NCBI RefSeq assembly: GCF_009857535.1
Contig: NZ_WWCS01000021.1
Coordinates: 1-64,000, forward strand
Length of the DNA stretch: 64,000 bases
DNA from: Duganella margarita
GTDB taxonomy: Bacteria > Pseudomonadota > Gammaproteobacteria > Burkholderiales > Burkholderiaceae_D
Direction of reading: 5' to 3'
Shown here: piece after piece, positions 7,449 through 16,162 of the stretch
How the letters are laid out: each line of letters opens with the position of its first letter
Numbering within the stretch: position 1 is the stretch's first letter
The notes under the pieces: generated by a model
What the model was told of the DNA's origin: nothing
Databases searched by the model: none
What the model saw: only the letters and a program-made list of their open reading frames with translations
Program-made: the position numbers and the translations under genes

Positions 7449-8560
7449 GCAACATGGGGCGAACCCCTACAGCAAACAAAAACCTGCCGCAAGGCATGCG
7501 CGCACGCCGTCGATCGAGCGGAACATACTACTTCTTGGATATGGGAGGTAAGCCGCGCGTCGAGATTCCGCTCGGGAAGGACTATGTCATCGCGGTCCAA
7601 AAATGGGCAGAGAAGCAGACCAAAAATATTCCTGCCAACGCGCGCATCACATTCGGATATGTTGCAGAAATGTACATGAGCGAAATCGTACCGACCAAGG
7701 GCATCGGAACGCAGAAAAACAACCTCGACGAGCTGGCGAACCTGTACAAATTCTTCGACGCCGCTGCGCCACTCGACGAGATAGAGCCGGTCCACGTCAG
7801 GCAGTATCTGGACTGGCGCTGGAAAACCACTGTACAGCGCCGTCAGGAAGAAAATGCGGCGCGGCTGGCGCGCGGTGCTACACCAATGAAGTTCACCGGC
7901 AAGGAGGGCCAGGTAACGGCCAACCGGGAAAAGGCACTCTTCTCTCACATCTGGAACTTCGCCAGGAACAAGGGTTACACAAAGCTGACGAATCCATGCG
8001 CCGGCATCAAGGGATTCAAGGAGGACGGCCGCAAGATCTACATCGATGACAAAATCTATTCGGTGGTGTGGGAGGCGGCCGAACAGGGTCTGCGAGATGC
8101 AATGGACATCGCCTACCTTTCAGCTCAACGAAAGGGCGATCTGCTGGATTTCAATCGCGCAGACCTGAAGGATGGGCATCTACCGGTGGAGCAGAACAAG
8201 ACCGGGAAGCGACTGCGCATCTCCATCACCGGCCAGCTGGCTGACGTGGTTGAGCGGATCAATCGCCGCAAGGTCACCGGCATCGCCCTAATTTGCAACG
8301 AGAAAGGCGAGCGCATGACGGCATTCATGCTCCGCGGGGCGTTCGACCGCGCACGGGCGGCAGCCACAGAAAAGCATCCAAATCTGGCAGAGGACATCAA
8401 GAATTTTCAGTTCCGAGACCTTCGGGCGAAGGCGGCAACCGACAAGGAGGAGTCCCAAGGCATGGCTGCGGCGCAGGATCAGCTGGGGCACACTACCAGC
8501 GCGATGACCGCGCACTATGTCCGGCACCGACGCGGGAAATTGGTCACGCCGACCAAATAA
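7445..8560 (+). CDS. Phage tyrosine integrase
   Basis: 371 residues. N-terminal arm-binding and core-binding regions (to about 190) are followed by the catalytic domain: Arg229 in 'AQRKGDLL', Lys252 in the beta-hairpin, box II as R324-D-L-R327, H349 in 'LGHT', and nucleophile Tyr358 in 'HYVRHRRG'. The first position of the usual HxxR is Arg rather than His, a tolerated variation. It performs site-specific integration and excision. It lies about 100 bp from the 3' end of a tRNA-Leu gene, the expected attachment site, with the element extending leftward out of the window. Confidence 0.93.
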   Translation: MSNMGRTPTANKNLPQGMRARRRSSGTYYFLDMGGKPRVEIPLGKDYVIAVQKWAEKQTKNIPANARITFGYVAEMYMSEIVPTKGIGTQKNNLDELANLYKFFDAAAPLDEIEPVHVRQYLDWRWKTTVQRRQEENAARLARGATPMKFTGKEGQVTANREKALFSHIWNFARNKGYTKLTNPCAGIKGFKEDGRKIYIDDKIYSVVWEAAEQGLRDAMDIAYLSAQRKGDLLDFNRADLKDGHLPVEQNKTGKRLRISITGQLADVVERINRRKVTGIALICNEKGERMTAFMLRGAFDRARAAATEKHPNLAEDIKNFQFRDLRAKAATDKEESQGMAAAQDQLGHTTSAMTAHYVRHRRGKLVTPTK

Positions 8561-8579
8561 CGACATCGGAAAAAAGGAT

Positions 8580-8612
8580 TTTGCGGAACAAGTCTAAATT
8601 TGCGGAAAAGTA
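8580..8612 (+). repeat. Two direct repeats beside the attachment site (candidate integrase arm sites)
   Basis: TTGCGGAA occurs at 8581-8588 and 8600-8607, 19 bp apart, each followed by AAGTct/AAGTag. They lie between the integrase stop and the tRNA 3' end, where arm-type integrase sites are expected. No experimental evidence; the assignment is inference. Confidence 0.35.
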
Positions 8613-8661
8613 GACCTTGTAAAAATAGTGCCTGCTAACTTGGAAATGCTGATGTTTGCAG

Positions 8662-8746
8662 TGGTGCTCCGAGCCGGAATCGAACCGGCACGCCTTGCGG
8701 CGGCAGATTTTAAGTCTGCAGTGTCTACCAATTTCACCATCGGAGC
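8662..8746 (-). tRNA. tRNA-Leu(TAA), likely phage attachment site
   Basis: Read on the minus strand, an 85-nt cloverleaf: acceptor GCTCCGA pairs with TCGGAGC, followed by A and encoded CCA; anticodon stem GCAGA/TCTGC with loop CTTAAAA gives anticodon TAA (plus-strand 8710-8712); a long class II variable arm follows; the T arm is GCCGG-TTCGATT-CCGGC. The 3' end faces the integrase, so the gene end is probably rebuilt by the attachment core. Confidence 0.95.
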
Positions 8747-8861
8747 TTACACAGCGCAATATTATGACATGAACTCTGCATAACTGCCAGACAACTAATG
8801 ATCGTCCCGCAGCGCAGCCTACCGTGTCGCGGCCCGTCGCGGATTGGGCTATAGTCCCGTC

Positions 8862-9731
8862 ATGGGCAAGATCTGCATCGGCATCTCCGGCTGGCGTTAC
8901 CGGCCCTGGCGCGGCGTCTTCTATCCGCCGGGTTTGGCGCAGGCACGCGAGCTGGAATTCGCGTCGCGGGCGCTGCCGACCATCGAACTCAATGGCTCGT
9001 TCTATTCGCTGCAGCGGCCAGCCAGCTACGCCGCATGGTACGACGCCACCCCGCCCGGCTTTATCTTCAGCCACAAGGGCAATCGCTATCTCACGCACAT
9101 CCTGCGACTGGGCGACGGCGTCGGGCCGGCGCTGGCGAACGTGATGGCGTCCGGCGTGCTCAATCTACGCGAAAAACTCGGCCCCTTCCTGTGGCAGCTG
9201 CCGCCCAACTTCCGCTTCGATGCCGCCCGGCTGGAACACTTCTTCCAGCTGCTGCCGCACGATCTGCGCCAGGCGCAAACGCTGGCGCGCCAGCACGAGC
9301 CGCGCATGAACGGCCGCGCGGCGCTCGATATCGGCGCCAACCACCGCCTGCGCCACGCGCTGGAGATCCGCCACGAGAGCTTCAACGATCCTGCCTTCGT
9401 GGCGCTGCTGCGCAAATACAAGGTGGCACTGGTGGTGGCCGATACCGCCGGCAAATGGCCCGACTACGAAGACGTGACGGCCGATTTCATGTACCTGCGT
9501 CTGCACGGCGCGGAAGAACTGTACGCCAGCGGCTACGACGACGACGCCCTGGACTACTGGGCCGCCCGCATCCGGGCATGGGCGGCGGGCAGCGAGCCGG
9601 CTGACGCCAAACGCATTTCGGACCAGCCACCACCACGCCGTGCCAGCAGGGATATCTACTGCTACTTCGATAACGACATCAAGGTGCGCGCACCGTTGGA
9701 CGCGCAGCATCTGATCGAACGTCTACGGTGA
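8862..9731 (+). CDS. DUF72 family protein
   Basis: 289 residues with the DUF72 (TIM-barrel-like) pattern: 'IGISGWRYRPWRGVFYPPG' at the N-terminus, 'IELNGSFYSLQ', 'LGPFLWQLPPNF', 'ALEIRHESF' and a C-terminal 'FDNDIKVRAP'. The biochemical activity of the family is not established. ATG 8862 gives the family's usual N-terminus. A TATAGT box at 8850-8855 lies so close to it that the message could be nearly leaderless. The 3' end overlaps the convergent CLC gene by 9 bp. Confidence 0.85.
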   Translation: MGKICIGISGWRYRPWRGVFYPPGLAQARELEFASRALPTIELNGSFYSLQRPASYAAWYDATPPGFIFSHKGNRYLTHILRLGDGVGPALANVMASGVLNLREKLGPFLWQLPPNFRFDAARLEHFFQLLPHDLRQAQTLARQHEPRMNGRAALDIGANHRLRHALEIRHESFNDPAFVALLRKYKVALVVADTAGKWPDYEDVTADFMYLRLHGAEELYASGYDDDALDYWAARIRAWAAGSEPADAKRISDQPPPRRASRDIYCYFDNDIKVRAPLDAQHLIERLR

Positions 9732-10985
9732 CGGCGGCTGGCGGTCGCGCGCCACCGGCGGCAGGCGGTGCTTGATCAAGCCAACGCGTTGTGAGCGGTA
9801 AATGCCGGCATGACCGGAGAACAGATACGCCACCACGCAAGCCAACGCCGCGTAAGGTCCGATCTGCGGGCCGAATAATTCGATCGCCATGATGGTGCAC
9901 GCCAACGGCGTGTTGGCGGCGCCGGCGAACACCGCAACGAAGCCCAGTCCCGCCAGCAGCGCAAACGGCAGATGCAACAGCGGCGCCATCGCATTGCCCA
10001 GCGTCGCGCCGATGTAGAACAACGGCGTCACCTCGCCGCCTTTGAATCCGCTGCCCAGCGACGCCACCGTGAACGCAAATTTACCCAGAAAATCCCACGG
10101 CGCCACCGGTTGCTGGAACGCTTCGACAATCACCGGAATGCCAAGGCCGATGTAGCGCGTGCCCAGCCACCAAACCGCCAGCGCCACCACCGCGCCGCCA
10201 ATCATCGGTCGCAGCGGCGCATAACCGATATGCCGCTTCATGAAGCCCGATGCGGCGTGCGTGGATTTGGCGAAGGCCATGCCCACCAGTCCAAACACCA
10301 CCCCCGCCGCCATCACCGCAAGGACGCTCCAGATGCCGATCGGCGCCATGGCGTTCATTGCGTAATGTGTGTGATGCACGCCCCAGGCCATGCCCACCTG
10401 GTCGGCGACGATGGCGGCGAGCATGCAAGGGAAGATGGCGTCGTAGCGCAGGCGACCGATCGCCAGCACTTCCAGCCCGAAGATGGCGCCGGCCAGCGGC
10501 GTGCCGAACACCGAGGCGAATCCCGCGCTGATGCCGGCCATCAGAATGATGCGCCGCTCGCTGTGACGCAGGCGGAAGATCGGCGTCAGTTGGTCGGCCA
10601 GGCTGCCGCCCATCTGCACCGCCGTGCCTTCACGCCCGACCGAAGCGCCGAACAGGTGCGACACCACGGTCCCGATCAATACCAGCGGCGCCATGCGCAG
10701 CGGGACGACTTTTTGGGGATCGTGGATTTGGTCGAGCAGCAGGTTGTTGCCGCCTTCTACGCTGGCGCCCACCTTGAGGTAGATCCAGCCGACCGCGAAA
10801 CCGGCCAGCGGCAGCAGCCAGATAATCCAGAGATGGGTTTCACGCCAATGCGTCGCGTAGTCCAGTGCAAACAGAAAACCGGCCGACGCGGTGCCGCTTA
10901 GCACCGCAATCAGGCCGGCCAGCAAGGTCCACTTACCAATATACGGCAGCAGCAGGAGTTGTTCAGGGTAGCGAGATGGCTTCAT
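9723..10985 (-). CDS. CLC-family anion channel/antiporter, possibly fluoride type
   Basis: 420 residues, about 10 hydrophobic helices, inner membrane. 'GASVGREGTAVQMGG' is the CLC gating-glutamate segment. In place of the chloride-selective GSGIP loop there is 'EGGNNLLLDQIH'. From memory, a GNN-type loop with GREGT fits the fluoride/proton CLC branch better than chloride transporters; this is an inference. The start at 10985 (MKPSRYPEQ) has GAAGG upstream; an upstream in-frame ATG lacks a site. It follows the copper-oxidase operon at 81 bp and overlaps DUF72 convergently. I see no fluoride riboswitch in the short leader. Confidence 0.85.
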   Translation of the reverse strand: MKPSRYPEQLLLLPYIGKWTLLAGLIAVLSGTASAGFLFALDYATHWRETHLWIIWLLPLAGFAVGWIYLKVGASVEGGNNLLLDQIHDPQKVVPLRMAPLVLIGTVVSHLFGASVGREGTAVQMGGSLADQLTPIFRLRHSERRIILMAGISAGFASVFGTPLAGAIFGLEVLAIGRLRYDAIFPCMLAAIVADQVGMAWGVHHTHYAMNAMAPIGIWSVLAVMAAGVVFGLVGMAFAKSTHAASGFMKRHIGYAPLRPMIGGAVVALAVWWLGTRYIGLGIPVIVEAFQQPVAPWDFLGKFAFTVASLGSGFKGGEVTPLFYIGATLGNAMAPLLHLPFALLAGLGFVAVFAGAANTPLACTIMAIELFGPQIGPYAALACVVAYLFSGHAGIYRSQRVGLIKHRLPPVARDRQPPSP

Positions 10986-11066
10986 AGAGCCTTCGATACT
11001 AACAAATCCGCTGAAATGGATCAAATCTCAAATAGCAGTCTCTAATCCATACCTCAGGACTATAGC

Positions 11067-12437
11067 CTAGTGATGGTGATGCATATCCCCATCCCGCTTG
11101 ACGTCCATCGCCTCTGACGGTTTGGCCGCTGGCGCGCCGGGTGCGCGCGGCGCGGGGGGCAGTTCGCCGGTCCACTCGCGCGCCACGGTGCCTGGTGGAT
11201 GCTTGTACCAGCCCGGGTCCTTGTAGTCGTTGCGCGCCAGTCCTTCCCTCACCTTCACCACCGTGAACATGCCGCCCATATCGAGGCCGCCGAACGGACC
11301 ATCGCCAGTCATCATCGGCAGCGTGTTCTCCGGCAGCGGCATTTGCATGCCGCCCATCGCCGCGCCCTTGTCGCCCATGACCATATAACCCGGCACCAGA
11401 TTATTGATTTTCTCCGCCACGCCGCTGTGATCCACGCCGATCATGGTCGGCACCGAATGCCCCATCGCGTTCATGGTGTGATGCGATTTATGGCAGTGGA
11501 ACGACCAGTCGCCCGGCTCGTCGGCAATAAACTCGATCGCCCGCATCTGGCCCACTGCGATATCGGTCGTCACCTCCGGCCACCGCGCCGCCGGACGCAC
11601 CCAGCCGCCATCGGTGCCGGTCACCTCAAACGTGTGGCCATGCAAATGCACCGGATGGTTGGTCATGGTCAGGTTGCCGACGCGGATGCGCACCCGGTCG
11701 TCCTTGCGCACCACCATCGGATCGATGCCCGGAAACGCGCGGCTGTTGAACGTCCACAGGTTAAAGTCGGTCATGGTATTGATTTTCGGCGTGTAGCTGC
11801 CCGGATCGATGTCGTAAGCATTGAGCAGGAAGACAAAATCGCGGTCCACCGCATGCTGCTTCGGATCGCGCGGATGCGTGACCCAGAAGCCCATCATCCC
11901 CATCGCCATCTGCGCCATCTCGTCCGCGTGCGGGTGATACATGAAAGTGCCCGCATGCCTGGCAACAAATTCATACACAAACGTCTTCCCCGGCGCGATA
12001 CCAGGCTGCGTTAACCCGGTCACGCCATCCATGCCGTTCGGCAGACGCTGGCCATGCCAATGCACGCTGGTGTGCTCCGGCAGCTTGTTGGTGACGAAGA
12101 TGCGCACCCGGTCGCCCTCCACTACCTCGATGGTCGGACCGGGACTCTGGCCGTTGTAGCCCCATAGGTTGGCCGTCATGCCGGGCGCGATCTCGCGCAC
12201 CACCGGCTCTGCCACCAGATGGAACTCCTTGACGCCGTCCTTCATCCGCCACGGCAGCGTCCAGCCATTCAGCGTGACGACCGGGTTGTATGGCCGGCCA
12301 TTCGGTGGAGACAATGGCGCCTGCGTGGCGGCAGTCGATTGCATCGGCGCTTCCGGCAGCGACGCCACTGCGGCCTTGGTCACCATGCCGGCGCCGATCA
12401 GCGCCGCGCCGGACAAGAAAGATCTGCGGTCGGTCAT
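11067..12437 (-). CDS. Periplasmic multicopper oxidase (copper resistance)
   Basis: 456 residues. The N-terminus (TDRRSFLSGAALIGAG) is a Tat signal, fitting export of a folded copper enzyme. Copper ligands are visible: HWHG at 126-129, 'YHPHAD' near 168, 'HPVHLHGH' and 'HCHKSHH' in the second half. A Met-rich segment (MGGMQMPLPENTLPMM) and a C-terminal His run may bind Cu(I)/Cu(II). It probably oxidises or sequesters copper. The ATG overlaps the upstream TolC gene's stop by 4 bp, so the two are coupled. Confidence 0.92.
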   Translation of the reverse strand: MTDRRSFLSGAALIGAGMVTKAAVASLPEAPMQSTAATQAPLSPPNGRPYNPVVTLNGWTLPWRMKDGVKEFHLVAEPVVREIAPGMTANLWGYNGQSPGPTIEVVEGDRVRIFVTNKLPEHTSVHWHGQRLPNGMDGVTGLTQPGIAPGKTFVYEFVARHAGTFMYHPHADEMAQMAMGMMGFWVTHPRDPKQHAVDRDFVFLLNAYDIDPGSYTPKINTMTDFNLWTFNSRAFPGIDPMVVRKDDRVRIRVGNLTMTNHPVHLHGHTFEVTGTDGGWVRPAARWPEVTTDIAVGQMRAIEFIADEPGDWSFHCHKSHHTMNAMGHSVPTMIGVDHSGVAEKINNLVPGYMVMGDKGAAMGGMQMPLPENTLPMMTGDGPFGGLDMGGMFTVVKVREGLARNDYKDPGWYKHPPGTVAREWTGELPPAPRAPGAPAAKPSEAMDVKRDGDMHHHH

Positions 12438-13816
12438 GGTTGCACTCCTTTATTCGTTGGCAGACGGCCGCCCAGCGCGGCCTCCAGGTTGGCTTGCGCG
12501 GTCCAGTAGTCTCGCAGCGCGCCGATGTAGCCGCTGACGGCGGTAGCCTGTTCACGCGCATCGGCCAACAGTTCGAAGACGCTCATCAACATGCCGTTGT
12601 AGCGCAACAGGGTTTGTTCGGAAATCTGCTTCCGCAGCGGCAACACCCGGTCGCGATAGTGACGCGCCAGGTCATACGAAGCGCGATAGTCCGCATAACT
12701 TTCGCGCGCCTCGCTGCGCGCCTGCATCGCCGCCTGCGCCAGTTGATTGACCGACTGCATATAGGTCGCTTCCGCCCGCGCGACGCGCGCCGAGCCCCAG
12801 TCGAACAGCGGAATCTCCAGCGTCAGCTCATACCCGCGGGTGGCGGCTGGGCCGTCGGTGTTACGCACCGCGCCCAAGTCCAGCACATTGATGAAGCGCG
12901 TGGTGCGCGTCAGGCCCAGCGTGGATGCGGTCTGCTCGGTATCCAGCCTGGCGGCCTGGATATCCAGCCGCTCGTCGACCGCAGCCTGCTCCACGTCCGC
13001 CAGCTCGCGCGGCGCGGCAGGCAGGTCAGGCAGATGATCGGGCAAACGATACGAGGTCGCCTGTTCGCCGCTCAGGCCCAGTAAGCGCGTCAGCTTCTCG
13101 CGCGCCGCCACGGCAGCCTTTTGGCCATGCGTGACATCGGCCACCGTCTGCGCGTGATAGGCCTGTTCGCGCGCCATGTCCAGCGCACTCCAGTTGCCAG
13201 CCTTGCGCATGCGCTCCGACAGTTCGGCGCTGGCCTGCGCCGAGGCTTCGACCTGTTTTGAGTAGTCGGCGATCTGCATCGCGGCCACGGCGTCAACCCA
13301 GGCGCGGCGCGTGTCGGCGGCCACTTTCAGCGCTTCGCTAGACACCAGCAGTTTGGTTTGTTCAAAGCGCCGGCCTTCGATGCGGCTGGCCATGGGCGCG
13401 GTAATCAGTCCGACCAGATTGAAAGTCAGTGTGCGTTCGATACCGACCTCACCGCCGCCATGGCTGCGTTTAAAGTCCAGCACCGGATTTTGCAAGCGGC
13501 CAGCCTGCACCAGGTCTGCCTCCGCCACGCCCAGTGACCAGTAAGTGGCTTGCAGCGCGCGGTTATTCAGCAGCGCGACTTGCACCGCATCGTCGGCGGA
13601 CAAAGGCTGTTGCAGTTTTTTGCCGATGACGGCGGCCAGCGCGCGCGCATCGTCCTCATTGCGCGGCAGACGGCCGGCCACGCTGGCAGGCGCGCCGGTG
13701 CGCTGCTCGCTCACGCTGGCGGCGGCGCCAAAGCCGCCGTCGCCGGACAGCGATGCGCAGCCACCCAGCAGCGCCAGCAAGCTCACGCCGCCGACGAGTT
13801 TATACAGAGAAGTCAT
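12434..13816 (-). CDS. TolC-family outer-membrane efflux lipoprotein
   Basis: 460 residues. Signal peptide with lipobox LLGGC (Cys20), then the long helical repeats of outer membrane factors: LLNNRALQATYW, 'AGRLQNPVLDF' and 'ARVARAEATYMQSVNQLAQAA'. It forms the outer-membrane exit duct of tripartite pumps. There is no membrane-fusion or RND gene next to it, so the pump partner is elsewhere or the protein works with the copper oxidase alone. It sits between the His/Cys-rich leader gene and the oxidase gene. Confidence 0.9.
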   Translation of the reverse strand: MTSLYKLVGGVSLLALLGGCASLSGDGGFGAAASVSEQRTGAPASVAGRLPRNEDDARALAAVIGKKLQQPLSADDAVQVALLNNRALQATYWSLGVAEADLVQAGRLQNPVLDFKRSHGGGEVGIERTLTFNLVGLITAPMASRIEGRRFEQTKLLVSSEALKVAADTRRAWVDAVAAMQIADYSKQVEASAQASAELSERMRKAGNWSALDMAREQAYHAQTVADVTHGQKAAVAAREKLTRLLGLSGEQATSYRLPDHLPDLPAAPRELADVEQAAVDERLDIQAARLDTEQTASTLGLTRTTRFINVLDLGAVRNTDGPAATRGYELTLEIPLFDWGSARVARAEATYMQSVNQLAQAAMQARSEARESYADYRASYDLARHYRDRVLPLRKQISEQTLLRYNGMLMSVFELLADAREQATAVSGYIGALRDYWTAQANLEAALGGRLPTNKGVQP

Positions 13817-13876
13817 GTCCTCTTACCTCAAGAATCGTTATGGAATACCCAGCCCGCAGACGGAGCTGTCGTGTGA

Positions 13877-14269
13877 TCAGGCGCGCAGGCCTTGAGGGGG
13901 ACGTTCAGGGTGGGCCAGGTCGACCGCAGGGAGGAAATCGGAATAGAAAGGAATCGCGCGCGCCGCCGACGGCAGCGCCGGCTCGGCCACTTCCAGCGCC
14001 AATGCCGGCGCCGCAGCCGCGCAGCATGCGGAACCGCTGCACTTCATGGTGGTATGGGAAGATGAACCGTCGTGTTGATGATGCTCGGCCTTGGCCTGCG
14101 CCGCCATCATCGCCGCATGGTCATGCGGACCCGCAGGCATGACCATCGACGTCTCGCCGTCAGTCGTCGCAGGCGCGACGCACAGCAGCATCTGTGCAGA
14201 AGCATATCCCTGGTATGGGAGCGCCAGCAGCATCAGCCAAACGACGAGGGATCGGAGCAGGACAGTCAT
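13877..14269 (-). CDS. Small His/Cys-rich exported protein of the copper operon
   Basis: 130 residues with an N-terminal signal peptide (LLRSLVVWLMLLALPYQGYA), a His/Met-rich middle (GPHDHAAMMAAQAKAEHHQHD), a Cys motif (KCSGSACC) and a conserved-looking end (VDLAHPERPP). It is likely a periplasmic metal-binding protein. Similar genes precede TolC/copper-oxidase pairs in related betaproteobacteria, from general knowledge. First gene of the operon; 60 bp separate it from the TolC gene. No ribosome-binding site is evident before the ATG. Confidence 0.75.
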   Translation of the reverse strand: MTVLLRSLVVWLMLLALPYQGYASAQMLLCVAPATTDGETSMVMPAGPHDHAAMMAAQAKAEHHQHDGSSSHTTMKCSGSACCAAAAPALALEVAEPALPSAARAIPFYSDFLPAVDLAHPERPPQGLRA

Positions 14270-14277
14270 GTGGCTAT

Positions 14278-14308
14278 ATTATCACAAGCCGCATGCGCTG
14301 GTAATCAA
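14278..14308 (-). promoter_or_regulatory. Candidate copper-operon promoter with a 19-bp spacer
   Basis: On the minus strand TTGATT (plus 14303-14308) and GATAAT (plus 14278-14283) are 19 bp apart, and the spacer centres on an imperfect dyad around GCATGC. Long 19-20 bp spacers with a dyad are typical of MerR/CueR-activated promoters. Transcription would start within a few bases of ATG 14269, giving an almost leaderless message. No match to a full CueR consensus was found. Confidence 0.35.
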
Positions 14309-14312
14309 GCCA

Positions 14313-14552
14313 TCAGACCATCCGCACCAGCGGATTGGCGATAATGTTATCGATCTGGATCACCGCCTCGTCGCAGGCGGCGGCGATGGCGTCTTCCTTC
14401 ATGTCGCGAACAAACTGCATGGTCGCGCCTTCAAACACCTGTTCCCCGTCCGCGTTGACACGCGCCAGATCACAACTAGCCGTCCATTTTTGGTCGCTGG
14501 TCGGCAGCGCGGTCGGAATGATGTCCCATCCTTTGTAATGCAGCTTGTCCAT
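14313..14552 (-). CDS. Small conserved-looking hypothetical protein
   Basis: 79 residues with GGAGG nine bases before the ATG. The N-terminus 'YKGWDIIPTALPTSDQKWTASCDL' looks like a beta-sheet, and the C-terminus (KEDAIAAACDEAVIQIDNIIA) is a helix. No signal peptide. I do not recognise a family. It lies downstream of the M28 peptidase gene on the same strand and may be co-transcribed with it. Confidence 0.6.
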   Translation of the reverse strand: MDKLHYKGWDIIPTALPTSDQKWTASCDLARVNADGEQVFEGATMQFVRDMKEDAIAAACDEAVIQIDNIIANPLVRMV

Positions 14553-14610
14553 GATCGCCTCCGTATTGAGTCAGAAGGCTATCATGGTGGGCCAAAGCCC
14601 GGCGCACGTA

Positions 14611-16041
14611 TTAATCCGTCTTGGCGACGCGGCCGATGTTCTCATCCATATTGGCGAGGAACCAGCTGAGCGAGGTCATGACCGCCACGTGACGCTTCAG
14701 TTCCAGCGGGCTGACCTTGTCCAGCGTATCGGCCGGCGTGTGGTGGTAGCTGAAGTAGAAGCTGGCGTCCACCAGCGGCTGGAACGACGGCACGCCGGCG
14801 CGCTCCAGCGGGCCGATGTCGGCGCCGGCAGCCTGGTCGTGGCGCTGGAACACGCCCGCGCCGATTGGATCGAGCGCGGTTTTCAGCGGCGCGAAATACT
14901 TCACCATCTGCGGCGTGACGCTGGCGATGAAGCCGAACGGGCGGCCACCGCCTTCGTCCGATTCGATTGCGGCGAAGTGTTTATCCAGCTTGTCCTTGTT
15001 GGCTTCAAAGTAGGCCTTGCCGCCACGGGTGCCGTTTTCCTCGTTCATCCAGGCGATCACGCGGATGGTGCGGCGCGGATGCAGGTCGAGCTTTTTCAGC
15101 GTTTCGATCACGCCCATGGCGCCGGCCACGCCGGTGCCGTCATCGTGCGCGCCGGTGGCCAGGTCCCAGGAATCCAGGTGACCGGAGACGATCACCACTT
15201 CGTCGGCCTTATCGGTGCCCGGCCAGTCGGCGATGACGTTGAAGCTGTCGGCATCCGGCAGCGTTTGCGGCGTCAGCGTCAGGTGCAGTTTCAGCGGACC
15301 GCGTGCCGACAAACGGCTCATCAGCATCGCATCTTCCGCCGTCACGGCAGCAGCGGGAATGCGCGCGCCATCGACCAGGCCCGTGGCGCCGGTGTGGGCG
15401 ATACGATAATTAGCGCCGCCGACCGAGCGCACCAGCGCCGCCGCCGCGCCCATTTCCGCCGCCAGGCGCGGGCCTTGCGTGCGGATGCGCGAACCGGCGC
15501 CGTAGGCAGGGCCAGCCTGGCCCCGATCAGCCATCTCCTGATCGAAGGCGACGTCGAACAGCACGATGCTGCCCTTGACTTGCGCGCCCTTGGCCTTCAA
15601 TTCCTCAAAGCTGTGCACCACGATCACCGGCGCCGTCAGGCCGGCGGCCGGCGTGGCGCCCGAGCCGCCCAGGGCGGTCAGCACCACTTTTTGCGTCACG
15701 CCGTTGGGACGGCCGGCGTATTCCACCACTTCCGCCTTTTCCTCCCCACGCACCCAATGCGGCACCTTGACCGGCTGCAGCGTCACTTTCGCGCCCAGCT
15801 TGCGCATCGCAGCCGCCACCTGTTCCACCGCCGCCTGCGCGCCGACGGAGCCGGACAGGCGCGGGCCGACCAGGTCGGTCAGGTCGGCCAGGCGCTCGTA
15901 GGCCCAGTCGCTGTTCATCGCGCTATCGCGGATCTGGCCCAGCGTGGCCGGATCGTTGGCAGGTGCCGCGCTGGCGCCAAGGCTTAACAGGCTGCTGGCC
16001 AGGACGGTCAGCGACAGGGATTTCTGGAAGACGGATTTCAT
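14611..16041 (-). CDS. Secreted M28-family zinc metallopeptidase
   Basis: 476 residues from ATG 16041, chosen because it begins a clean signal peptide (MKSVFQKSLSLTVLASSLLS...A). A PA-type domain inserted in the middle (about 120-250) precedes the catalytic M28 domain: H288-x-D290 in 'GHLDSWD', bridging Asp300 in 'GAHDDGTG', Glu334-Glu335 in 'MNEENG', and a distal His in 'YHHTPADT'. This resembles carboxypeptidase Q-type dipeptidases that trim exported peptides in the periplasm. A short intergenic region separates it from the divergent GNAT gene. Confidence 0.92.
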   Translation of the reverse strand: MKSVFQKSLSLTVLASSLLSLGASAAPANDPATLGQIRDSAMNSDWAYERLADLTDLVGPRLSGSVGAQAAVEQVAAAMRKLGAKVTLQPVKVPHWVRGEEKAEVVEYAGRPNGVTQKVVLTALGGSGATPAAGLTAPVIVVHSFEELKAKGAQVKGSIVLFDVAFDQEMADRGQAGPAYGAGSRIRTQGPRLAAEMGAAAALVRSVGGANYRIAHTGATGLVDGARIPAAAVTAEDAMLMSRLSARGPLKLHLTLTPQTLPDADSFNVIADWPGTDKADEVVIVSGHLDSWDLATGAHDDGTGVAGAMGVIETLKKLDLHPRRTIRVIAWMNEENGTRGGKAYFEANKDKLDKHFAAIESDEGGGRPFGFIASVTPQMVKYFAPLKTALDPIGAGVFQRHDQAAGADIGPLERAGVPSFQPLVDASFYFSYHHTPADTLDKVSPLELKRHVAVMTSLSWFLANMDENIGRVAKTD

Positions 16042-16162
16042 GCGGTTCCTGTAGTAGTAAAGGTTGGGTAGCAAGATCGTCTTAAACAATAACCCATCAT
16101 GGCGCTCTTGTCATTCATATTGATTTGCCATCGCGCTTGCTCTACCATGTACGTTCAACTGC

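Noticed and set aside
10986..11066. Fluoride riboswitch before the CLC gene
   Set aside because: The leader is short and lacks the conserved pseudoknot sequence pattern I would expect.
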